From Streptomyces seoulensis (GTDB lineage Bacteria > Actinomycetota > Actinomycetes > Streptomycetales > Streptomycetaceae): DNA of 64,000 bases. Of the stretch, positions 35,716-42,469 are shown piece after piece. Made by a program: the position numbers and the translations under genes. How positions within the stretch are numbered: position 1 is the stretch's first letter; each line of letters opens with the position of its first letter. The notes under the pieces were generated by a model. That model had not been told where the DNA came from, made no database searches, and saw only the letters and a program-made list of their open reading frames with translations. The stretch lies in assembly GCF_022846655.1 (NCBI RefSeq), contig NZ_AP025667.1, positions 3,323,001-3,387,000 of the forward strand. The letters run 5' to 3'.

Positions 35716-36690
35716 ATGAGTGTCACATCTCTGATCGACACAGCCCTCGACCGTTCCGTCGTCCTCGGCTACGGGTGGCCCGGACTCGTGGTGCGGCGCG
35801 CCCTGCCGGGCTGGCCTGACGGGCCCGAGCGCATGGACGGCAAGGTCGTCCTGGTCACCGGTGCCGGTTCCGGCGTCGGTCTCGCCGCCGCCATCGGCTT
35901 CGCCCGGCTGGGGGCCTCGGTCCGGGTCCTGGGGCGCAGCCAGGAACGTGCCGAGGAGGCCGCCGCGCTCACGCGGGAACAGGCCGGCGACGACGTCGAC
36001 GTCCGGCCCGTCGCGTGCGACGTGAGCAGCCTGGCCGCGCTGCGGGACTTCACCACCCGGTTCCGGGAGCAGGAGGACCGGCTCGACGTGCTGGTCAACA
36101 ACGCCGGGGTGATGCCGGACGAGCGGCAGTACAGCGTGGACGGGGTCGAGCTGACGTTCGCCACACATGTGCTGGCGCCCTGGGTGCTGATCGAGGAGCT
36201 GACACCGCTGCTCACACGCGCGGCGCCCTCTGTCGTCGTCAACGTGACTTCGGGCGGTCAGTACGGTCAACAGCTTCCGGCGGGCGATCCGGAGTCCGAG
36301 GAGACGTCGTACAGCCCGAAGAGGTTCTACGCCCGGACCAAGCGCGCCCAGGTCGTTCTGACCGAACAATGGGCCGAGCGGCTGCGGGAGCAGGGTGTGC
36401 ATGTGCACTCCATGCATCCGGGGTGGGCCGACACCAAGGGCGTGCGGCACTGGATGCCCGTGTTCCGGGCGGTGACCTGGCCGATCATCCGCACCCCGGC
36501 TCAGGGCGCCGACACGATCGTCTGGCTCGGCTCGGCCCAAGAGGCCACGGACAGCGACGGCCTCTTCTGGCACGACCGCCGCCCGCGGCCCACGACCTAC
36601 ACGATCGGGGCCGACGACGACCCGGAAGAGGTCCGCACGGAACTCTGGGAGTACGTCGAGTCCGTCGCCCACGGCGAACGGGCCGCTTAG
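35716..36690 (+). CDS. Short-chain dehydrogenase/reductase
   Basis: The 324-residue SDR has the cofactor site VVLVTGAGSGVGLAAAIGF (TGxxxGxG) at about residues 44-62, NNAGVM, the catalytic Ser in VVNVTSGGQYG and the Tyr-Lys pair in RFYARTKRAQ (YxxxK). The lead of about 40 residues before the Rossmann fold and the HSMHPGWADTKGV segment are typical of the dehydrogenase/reductase 12-like proteins of actinobacteria. The substrate is unknown. The ATG at 35716 is preferred. The stop overlaps the stop of the convergent gene by 3 bp. Confidence 0.88.
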   Translation: MSVTSLIDTALDRSVVLGYGWPGLVVRRALPGWPDGPERMDGKVVLVTGAGSGVGLAAAIGFARLGASVRVLGRSQERAEEAAALTREQAGDDVDVRPVACDVSSLAALRDFTTRFREQEDRLDVLVNNAGVMPDERQYSVDGVELTFATHVLAPWVLIEELTPLLTRAAPSVVVNVTSGGQYGQQLPAGDPESEETSYSPKRFYARTKRAQVVLTEQWAERLREQGVHVHSMHPGWADTKGVRHWMPVFRAVTWPIIRTPAQGADTIVWLGSAQEATDSDGLFWHDRRPRPTTYTIGADDDPEEVRTELWEYVESVAHGERAA

Positions 36691-37613
36691 GCCCGGAGCT
36701 GCGGTGACGGCGGCAGCAGCCATCTGATCAGTGCCGTCACCGCCGCCCCGGCCGGGCCTACGCACCAGCGTTCGGTGCGGGGCAGGACCGGGAGGTGCAG
36801 TTGTTCGCGGGACCAGTCGGGGAGCAGGGACACCGCTGCCGCGCCGAGGAAGAGGTACGGGGGGAGGACCGGTGCGGGGAGGGGCGGGCGCAGGAGGATG
36901 TAGTGCACGGCCTCGCGGGTCTGGGGGGTGATGCGCAGTTCGGGGCGGTAGGAGTCGAGGCGGTCGTGGAGTTCCGCCAGCGTCGTCGGGGGGTCCGCGA
37001 TGCCGAGCGCGGTGGCGACCCTGGCCATGTCGGCGACGTAGGCGTCGCGGCCCGCCGCGTCCAACGGCCGTTTGCCGTAACGCTGGTGGGCGGTGAGGAA
37101 GCAGTACGCCTCGGCGCAGTGCACCCAGGCCAGCAGGTGCGGGTCCGCGGCGTGGTACGGCTCGCCCTCCGCCGTGCGGCCCCGGATGTTCTCGTGGACC
37201 GCTCGCACGCGGTCCACGGCTCGCTGGGCGTCGTCCGCGGCGCCGTAGGTGGTGTAGGCGAGGAACGTGCTCGTGCGGGCGAGGCGGCCCCAGGGGTCGT
37301 TGCGGTAGTCCGAGTGGTCGGCCACCGCTGTCATCGCCAACGGGTGCAGGGACTGGAGGAGGAGGGCGGAGAGGCCGCCGGGGAACATCGAGGCGTCCCC
37401 GTGGACGACGCGGATCGGGCGGTCGGCCGCGAACCAGCGAGGGCCCGGTGTGCCGTGCACGCGCCGTCTGCTTTCGAGCCCTCCGGGGCCTGCGACGCCG
37501 CGGAAGAGGGCGTCACCGAGGCGGCCGCGCAGTCCGGAGCGAGGCGCCACCGCGGCTGCGGGTGCGCCGCTGGGGCCCGGTCGCGTCCGCGTGGGTGCGG
37601 GTCGGTCGGCCAT
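36687..37613 (-). CDS. Oxygenase MpaB family protein (DUF2236)
   Basis: The 308-residue protein has the DUF2236 core: VVHGDASMFPGGLSALLLQSL at about residues 72-92, HPLAMTAVADHSDYRNDPWGRL, a STFLAYTTYGAADDA helix, WVHCAEAYCFL and HQRYGKRPLD. Relatives include the latex-clearing-like oxygenases and fungal MpaB, which bind haem through conserved His residues. The N-terminal 45 residues are Arg/Pro-rich. Start ATG 37613, with a GTG just before it. It is convergent with the SDR gene, overlapping at the stop codons. Confidence 0.8.
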   Translation of the reverse strand: MADRPAPTRTRPGPSGAPAAAVAPRSGLRGRLGDALFRGVAGPGGLESRRRVHGTPGPRWFAADRPIRVVHGDASMFPGGLSALLLQSLHPLAMTAVADHSDYRNDPWGRLARTSTFLAYTTYGAADDAQRAVDRVRAVHENIRGRTAEGEPYHAADPHLLAWVHCAEAYCFLTAHQRYGKRPLDAAGRDAYVADMARVATALGIADPPTTLAELHDRLDSYRPELRITPQTREAVHYILLRPPLPAPVLPPYLFLGAAAVSLLPDWSREQLHLPVLPRTERWCVGPAGAAVTALIRWLLPPSPQLRA

Positions 37614-37719
37614 CACCCTGCCCCAATCGGTCGCGGACCCCTCCGGTCCAAGTGAACAGCGGCGGTCCGGGCGACGCCAGCCGCATCGTTGCTGCGTCGC
37701 TTCCTCGGCCGCCCTTTCC

Positions 37720-38562
37720 TCAAGCGTCCAGTTCGCGCAGGAACTCCTCCAGGAGGGCCGCGAACTGCCCCGGTGCCTCCATCGTGACGTAGTGGCCCAC
37801 GCCGTCGATCGTGGCCATGCGCCCATCGGGTACCTCGCCGACCAAGGCGTCCACGGTGGCCAACAGGCCGGGGGCGTCGAGGGCGCCGTTGATCGCCAGG
37901 ACCGGGACGGTGATCTCCTTCGCGCGGGAAGCGGGATCGGGGACCAGGACCCGGTGGTCGGGCTCGTCCGGGGTGTGCTTCATCAGGGTGTTCAGGGTCA
38001 TCTCCCGCACATGCCGGACGATGCCCTGGTCCACGTCAGCGAGGGTGCGGGCCGGGCCGGGGAGCCACTGGACGAACGCTTCCAGCCAGGCGGGGATGTC
38101 GCCCGAGGCCAGCGCGCGCGTCTGCGCTTCCTGGAGGGCCGAGGACCAGGGGTCGCCGAGGTCCGGTTCATGGAGTCCCCGGCCGCTGACGACCAGGGCG
38201 CGGACCAGTTCCGGGTGCTCCAGGGCGGTGTCGAGGGCGATCAGGGCGCCCATCGAGACGCCGACCAGGACGGCCGGCTCGCCGAGGTCGAGGTGGCGCA
38301 GCAGCGCGGCCAGGTCGTCGGTCTGGCGGAACGGTCTGCTCGCGTTCGCGGAGAGGCCGTGGCCTCGGGCGTCCGGGGCGATCACCCTGTGGTGCCGGGC
38401 GAGGGCCGGGACCAGGTTGTCGAACTGGGTGTGGTCCGTGAAGCCGGTGTGCAGCAGTACCAGCGGGCGGCCGGTGCGGGGGCCGGTGTCGAGGTAGGCG
38501 AGTGGACCGTCGTCCGAGGCGTAGGTCTGGACGGGCCGGGCCGTGTGCAGATCCTTCATCAT
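37720..38562 (-). CDS. Alpha/beta hydrolase, MarR-controlled
   Basis: The 280-residue hydrolase has the oxyanion part VLLHTGFTDHTQFD, RVIAPDARGHGLS, the nucleophile elbow AVLVGVSMGALIALD at about residues 95-109 and the His in IDGVGHYVTMEAP near the end. It looks like a 3-oxoadipate enol-lactonase or non-haem peroxidase type hydrolase; the substrate is unknown. It starts at paired ATGs (38562, 38559) that touch a 20-bp operator. The divergent MarR gene begins 46 bp away at a matching operator, so the hydrolase is almost surely under its control. Confidence 0.85.
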   Translation of the reverse strand: MMKDLHTARPVQTYASDDGPLAYLDTGPRTGRPLVLLHTGFTDHTQFDNLVPALARHHRVIAPDARGHGLSANASRPFRQTDDLAALLRHLDLGEPAVLVGVSMGALIALDTALEHPELVRALVVSGRGLHEPDLGDPWSSALQEAQTRALASGDIPAWLEAFVQWLPGPARTLADVDQGIVRHVREMTLNTLMKHTPDEPDHRVLVPDPASRAKEITVPVLAINGALDAPGLLATVDALVGEVPDGRMATIDGVGHYVTMEAPGQFAALLEEFLRELDA

Positions 38563-38580
38563 GACAACCAAGGTGTCATG
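38561..38580 (-). promoter_or_regulatory. MarR-type operator copy 1 at the hydrolase start
   Basis: The site ATGACAACCAAGGTGTCATG has ACA/TGT arms around an imperfect dyad with a CCAAGG centre. It overlaps the start codon of the hydrolase. Copy 2 lies 31 bp away with one mismatch, i.e. three helical turns on the same face. Confidence 0.75.
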
Positions 38581-38591
38581 TCTCGTCGAGT

Positions 38592-38611
38592 ATGGCAACC
38601 AAGGTGTCATG
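38592..38611 (+). promoter_or_regulatory. MarR-type operator copy 2 at the marR start
   Basis: The site ATGGCAACCAAGGTGTCATG differs from copy 1 by one base. Its last three bases are the first ATG of the MarR gene, so binding should block both transcription initiation and early elongation of its own gene. Confidence 0.75.
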
Positions 38612-39115
38612 ATGGTGTGCGTGACCAAGATCCCGGACGACCGACCGCTCTCCCCCGACGAGCTGCCCGAGCGGCTGATGGAGGTGTTCGCACTGGTCGG
38701 GCCGCTCTACCGGCGCGTCCAGCGCAAGATCGAGCAGGACGCCCCGGCCCAGGGGCTCTCCGTCGGCACCCGTGCGGTGCTCGACCTGCTGCGCGAGCAC
38801 GGCCCGATGACCGTTCCGCAGCTCGGCCGGGCCCAGTCACTGAGCCGGCAGTTCGTGCAGCGCATGGTCAATGACGCGGCCGCGCACGGGTTCGTGGAGA
38901 CGATCCCCAACCCGGCGCACCAGAGGTCCTCGCTGGTCCGTCTCACGGAGGCCGGCCGCACCGCGATCAACACGGCGGTCGCCCGTGAGCACGCGCTGCT
39001 CCGCCAGGTCGGCGGCGACCTCACCGGGTCCGAAGTGGACTCGTGCGTCAGGGTGTTGGGACGGATGCTGGAGCTGTTCGGTGACGTGGAGGTCACCGGC
39101 ACTCCCCCGCGCTAG
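38609..39115 (+). CDS. MarR family transcriptional regulator
   Basis: The 168-residue protein has the winged-helix core: SVGTRAVLDLLREHGPMTVP at about residues 50-69, QLGRAQSLSRQFVQRMVND (recognition helix) and the wing with IPNPAHQRSSLVRLTEAGR. The C-terminal helices form the dimer interface. Possible starts are ATG 38609, ATG 38612 and GTG 38621; the first overlaps the operator. It is divergent from an alpha/beta hydrolase gene and probably represses both until a phenolic or other ligand binds. Confidence 0.88.
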   Translation: MMVCVTKIPDDRPLSPDELPERLMEVFALVGPLYRRVQRKIEQDAPAQGLSVGTRAVLDLLREHGPMTVPQLGRAQSLSRQFVQRMVNDAAAHGFVETIPNPAHQRSSLVRLTEAGRTAINTAVAREHALLRQVGGDLTGSEVDSCVRVLGRMLELFGDVEVTGTPPR

Positions 39116-39122
39116 GCGGTGC

Positions 39123-39317
39123 TCAGGTCGTCGTCCCGGCGCGCGCTCTCCGCAGGTCCCGTACGAGCGTGCACGACGCGCCCAGGAAGATCACGGCTGC
39201 GGCGGCGGGCCAGAGGGCGGATGCGCCGGAGCGGTACTCCCCGACCGCCAGGGCGAGCAGCAACACGCTGATGAGAGCACCGGCGGCCGAGATCAGGGTA
39301 CTGATGCTCTTGGTCAC
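39123..39317 (-). CDS. Small two-span membrane protein
   Basis: The 64-residue product has hydrophobic stretches at residues 8-25 (LISAAGALISVLLLALAV) and 34-50 (ALWPAAAAVIFLGASCT) and a basic C-terminus (RDLRRARAG). The start is a GTG. Length and topology look like many small Streptomyces membrane proteins; the function is unknown. Its stop is 8 bp from the convergent marR stop. Confidence 0.5.
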   Translation of the reverse strand: MTKSISTLISAAGALISVLLLALAVGEYRSGASALWPAAAAVIFLGASCTLVRDLRRARAGTTT

Positions 39318-39411
39318 GGGGACATCATCGGTGACGACCTCGCCCCGGGGGAAGGATCTGGGCGAGGATTATCGATAACTGGGTGGCGTGGCACGCTAGT
39401 TACCGGCAAGC

Positions 39412-39981
39412 ATGCACCGCATGACTGAGCAGCCATCGCGATGGACCGAGGCGACCGTCTACCCCGACATGTGGGCCGATCCGGACGTCGACCCGCGCAA
39501 CACCGAAGGTCCCAGTCCGGAAGGCGAGTCGGCGACACTCCAGGACTTCCTGACGAACTACCGGCTGACCCTGCGGATGAAGTGCGAGGGGCTCGACGCG
39601 GCCCGACTGGCCCTCCGGTCCGTCCCGCCGTCGACGATGTCGCTGCTCGGGCTGGTCCGGCACCTCGCCGAGGTGGAACGGGACTGGCGCAACTGGATCA
39701 GCGAGGGCGAGCCGCTGCCGAAGATCTACGGCGCGCGGGACGCGGACTTCGACGGAGCCGTCGCCGAACAGGCCGTGGTCGACGCCGCTTTCCGCGATCT
39801 GGAGCGTGAACAGGCCGCGACCGACGCCGCCTTGGCCGGGCACCCGGACCTGGGGGCGCACGTGGGCAAGGAGGGCATCGCGGTCCGGGAGCTGTTGGTG
39901 CACCGGATCGAGGAGTACGCCCGGCACTGCGGACACGCCGATCTGCTGCGTGAACGGGTCGACGGGAGGGTGGGGCAGTGA
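39412..39981 (+). CDS. DinB/DUF664 family protein (mycothiol-dependent enzyme fold)
   Basis: The 189-residue four-helix protein belongs to the DinB-like superfamily. It has TLQDFLTNYRLTLRMKCEGL at about residues 43-62, the metal His in SLLGLVRHLAEVERDWR and the pair HRIEEYARHCGHAD near the C-terminus, which would complete a three-His metal site. In actinobacteria many DUF664 proteins are mycothiol S-transferases or related thiol enzymes. The start may be ATG 39412 or ATG 39421. It stands alone. Confidence 0.8.
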   Translation: MHRMTEQPSRWTEATVYPDMWADPDVDPRNTEGPSPEGESATLQDFLTNYRLTLRMKCEGLDAARLALRSVPPSTMSLLGLVRHLAEVERDWRNWISEGEPLPKIYGARDADFDGAVAEQAVVDAAFRDLEREQAATDAALAGHPDLGAHVGKEGIAVRELLVHRIEEYARHCGHADLLRERVDGRVGQ

Positions 39982-40052
39982 ACCCGGTTCACCACCGCGC
40001 GGGGTGAACCGTCACGCCCCCACTCCCCGTCCACGACGAGGTCGCCGCCGCC

Positions 40053-40754
40053 TTACGCGGGGCCCTCGCCCTCCGGCCGCAGGAACGACATCACGGCCTG
40101 CGTGAACTTCACCGGCTCGGCGGCATGGACCATGTGCCCGGCCCGAATGGTGACGAGCCGTCCGCGCGGGATACGCCGGGCCAGCTCGCCGACGCCCTGC
40201 TGGTCCACGTGACTGCTCGGGCCACCGGCCACGACCAGGGTCTCGGCCGTGATCCCGCTCAGGCGTTCCAGCCAGCGCGGGTCGGGTGTGTCGATCTGCC
40301 CCCGGAGGGCCGGCACCGCCTCCCAGTCGAACGTCAGCTCCCCGTCCGGCCGGATCGGGCTGGTCACTTGCCGCGGGAGCGGGGCCGGCACGTCCTCCAG
40401 GACGAGCCGGCGCACCCGCCGCGCCTGCTCCTCGGCGAGCAGGTAGGCGGCGACCCCGCCCATCGAGTGCCCGATCACATCCACCTGGTCCAGTCCGAGC
40501 GCGTCCAGGAAGCCGAGTACGTCGTCCCGCATGAGCTCGAGCGAGTATTTCCCCGGCCACTCGCTTCGGCCGTGCCCCCTCAGGTCGGGGAAGTAGACGC
40601 GCCAGTGCTGCGCGAAGACCGGGACCAGGGGCTCCCAGTCGGTGGAGTTCTCACCGAGGGCGTGCAGCAGAAGCAGCGGCGGCGCGTCCGGGGGGCCTGC
40701 GACCTGATAGGCCAGCCGGATACCCCCGACGTCGATCGAGCGATGATCAGCCAT
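40053..40754 (-). CDS. Alpha/beta hydrolase
   Basis: The 233-residue hydrolase starts directly with the first strand (SIDVGGIRLAYQVAGP). It has LLLLHALGENSTDWEPL, the turn PDLRGHGRSE, the nucleophile elbow VDVIGHSMGGVAAYLLA at about residues 92-108, a shortened lid, and the His in IRAGHMVHAAEP. Compact size suggests a small esterase or lactonase; the substrate is unknown. It is followed by no partner gene. The tRNA-like sequence lies 98 bp upstream. Confidence 0.85.
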   Translation of the reverse strand: MADHRSIDVGGIRLAYQVAGPPDAPPLLLLHALGENSTDWEPLVPVFAQHWRVYFPDLRGHGRSEWPGKYSLELMRDDVLGFLDALGLDQVDVIGHSMGGVAAYLLAEEQARRVRRLVLEDVPAPLPRQVTSPIRPDGELTFDWEAVPALRGQIDTPDPRWLERLSGITAETLVVAGGPSSHVDQQGVGELARRIPRGRLVTIRAGHMVHAAEPVKFTQAVMSFLRPEGEGPA

Positions 40755-40852
40755 GCCGGGACGATAACCGTTGTGGGCCCGTCCCGCACCAGGGCGAACT
40801 GGCCCGCACGCGAACTCCGTTGAGCCTGCTCGGCAGGGTCACGCAGAAAGGG

Positions 40853-40925
40853 GCGGGGTGGTCGGATTCGAACCGACGTCCTCCGAGATGCTGTCGCGGC
40901 GCACTACCTCTGTGCTACGACCCCG
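40853..40925 (-). tRNA. tRNA-like sequence with non-canonical acceptor/anticodon arms
   Basis: Read on the minus strand, there is a perfect T arm (GTCGG TTCGAAT CCGAC), a D arm (GCAC AGAGGTA GTGC), an anticodon-like stem CCGCG/CTCGG with one mismatch around loop ACAGCAT, and an acceptor-like stem in which GGCGGGGT pairs with ACCCCGCC over 8 bp if the ends are extended. Oddities: three to four bases instead of two between acceptor and D stem, C rather than U at position 33, and a C-C mismatch next to the T stem. If the loop register is right, the anticodon would be AGC. It could be a tRNA pseudogene or an unusual tRNA; no CCA is encoded. Confidence 0.45.
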
Positions 40926-41159
40926 CCTTGTTGTCGATCATAGACCTCTGCCCGGCGCGTGGACAGGTTTTAGGACCGGTCTGGATCACTCGCACAGGGA
41001 CCGGTAGCGTTCTCCGGGTGAACACCGGATCGGCGCTACGCCATGCACAGAACGGTCAGCCGGTGGACGGCTGAGGGCGCGGCGGGCTTTCGCCCGCGGG
41101 CCTCCGGGTCTCGTACGTCACCACGCGTCCGAGTCCGAAACCACCGTGAGGTCAGTCGT

Positions 41160-41534
41160 ATGTCCGCAACGTTCAACCACACCATCATCGCCGCCAGGGA
41201 CCGCGAGGAATCCGCCCGATTCTTCCGGGAGTTGCTGGAGGTGAAGGCGGCGCCGTCCTGGGGGCCGTTCGTCAACGTCCAGCTCACCGACGGCGTGCTG
41301 CTGCAGTTCGCCGAGCCGCCGGTGGACATCCAGATGCAGCACTACGCCTTCCTCGTCGACGACGAGCTGTTCGACCGTGCCTACCAGCGGCTCCGGGACG
41401 GCGGCGTCGTGCACTGGGCCGATCCGCAGATGCGGCGCCCCGGCGAGATCAACCACGAGCACGGCGGCCGGGGTGTGTACTTCAAGGACCCCGCCGGCCA
41501 CGCGATCGAGCTGATCACCCGGCCGTACCTGTAG
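41160..41534 (+). CDS. VOC superfamily (glyoxalase-like) protein
   Basis: The 124-residue protein is a single VOC module: FNHTIIAARDREESARFFRE with the first metal-side His, VNVQLTDGVLLQFAE, HYAFLVDDELFDRAYQRLRD and RGVYFKDPAGHAIELITRPY with the last Glu. VOC proteins include glyoxalases, resistance proteins and dioxygenases; which one this is cannot be told. ATG 41160 follows GAGG. It is 24 bp before the alpha/beta hydrolase gene on the same strand, so they form an operon. Confidence 0.88.
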   Translation: MSATFNHTIIAARDREESARFFRELLEVKAAPSWGPFVNVQLTDGVLLQFAEPPVDIQMQHYAFLVDDELFDRAYQRLRDGGVVHWADPQMRRPGEINHEHGGRGVYFKDPAGHAIELITRPYL

Positions 41535-41558
41535 TGCCGACCGAGAGGAACAGCGACC

Positions 41559-42392
41559 GTGAGTGATTGGCATCTGTCAGAGACGTTCCGCAGTACGTCG
41601 GGTGGCGTCCGCTGGGACAGCCTCGGTCAGCCCGGCCAGGACCCGGTCGTGCTCCTGCACGGCACGCCCTTCTCCTCCTACGTATGGCGCGCCGTGGCCC
41701 GCGCGCTCGCCCGGCACCATCAGGTGTTCGTGTGGGACATGCCCGGTTACGGCACGTCGGAGATGTCCGACGGCCAGGACGTCTCCCTGGCCGCCCAGGG
41801 CAGGGTCTTCACCGAGTTGCTGGCGCACTGGGGCCTCGACGAACCGAAGGTGATCGCCCATGACTTCGGCGGTGCCGTCGCCCTGCGGGCACATCTGCTG
41901 CACGGCGCTCGCTACCGTGCGCTCGCGCTGGTCGACCCGGTCGCGCTGGCTCCCTGGGGTTCCCCGTTCTTCCGGCTCGTCGGCGAGCACTCCAAGGTCT
42001 TCGAGCAGCTACCACCCCCGCTGCACCAGGCGTTGGTGCGCGAGTACATCAGCTCGGCCAGCAGCCCCGGTCTGCGCCCAACCCTCCTCGACCGGCTCGT
42101 GCGGCCCTGGCTCGGCGACCCCGGCCAGGCGGCCTTCTACCGGCAGATCGCCCAGGCCGACCAGCTCCACACCGACGAAGTGCAGGAGCGGTACGGCGAG
42201 ATCGATCTGCCGACGTTGATCTGCTGGGGGCAGGACGACACCTGGATCCCTCCCGCCAAGGGCCGGGAACTCGCCGCCCGCATCCCGGGCGCGCGACTCG
42301 AGCCGGTCACCGGTGCCGGCCACCTCGTCCAGGAGGACGCGCCGGCCGAACTCACGGCCGCTCTCATCGCCTTCTGCCACCGACCGCACTGA
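41559..42392 (+). CDS. Alpha/beta hydrolase of haloalkane dehalogenase/epoxide hydrolase type
   Basis: The 277-residue protein has HGTP in VVLLHGTPFSSYVWR, WDMPGYGTSE and the nucleophile elbow VIAHDFGGAVALRAH (about residue 106), where Asp replaces Ser. Together with the late His in VTGAGHLVQEDAP, this Asp nucleophile is the mark of haloalkane dehalogenases and epoxide hydrolases. An acid residue lies in ICWGQDDTWIP. The GTG start has GAGAGG upstream. It shares a transcript with the VOC protein and ends at a strong bidirectional hairpin. Confidence 0.85.
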   Translation: MSDWHLSETFRSTSGGVRWDSLGQPGQDPVVLLHGTPFSSYVWRAVARALARHHQVFVWDMPGYGTSEMSDGQDVSLAAQGRVFTELLAHWGLDEPKVIAHDFGGAVALRAHLLHGARYRALALVDPVALAPWGSPFFRLVGEHSKVFEQLPPPLHQALVREYISSASSPGLRPTLLDRLVRPWLGDPGQAAFYRQIAQADQLHTDEVQERYGEIDLPTLICWGQDDTWIPPAKGRELAARIPGARLEPVTGAGHLVQEDAPAELTAALIAFCHRPH

Positions 42393-42432
42393 CGCCCGGC
42401 GCGATCCGGTGGCGCCACGCGACCGGCGACCC

Positions 42433-42463
42433 GGCCGGGCACCCCTGCCACGGGTGCCCGGCC
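42433..42463. terminator. Bidirectional terminator between the hydrolase and GH32 genes
   Basis: A perfect 12-bp stem (GGCCGGGCACCC with its complement) and a 7-base loop lie 40 bp after the hydrolase stop and 7 bp after the GH32 stop on the other strand. Confidence 0.85.
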
Positions 42464-42469
42464 CGAGTG

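Noticed and set aside
33904..36765. A 953-codon minus-strand frame opposite catalase and SDR
   Set aside because: It is antisense to two well-supported genes and its translation lacks recognisable motifs; it is a mirror of high third-position GC.
40771..41074. Short plus-strand open frames with GWSDSNRRP-like sequence
   Set aside because: Such peptides arise from translating the antisense strand of a tRNA T arm; the region is the tRNA-like sequence, not a coding gene.
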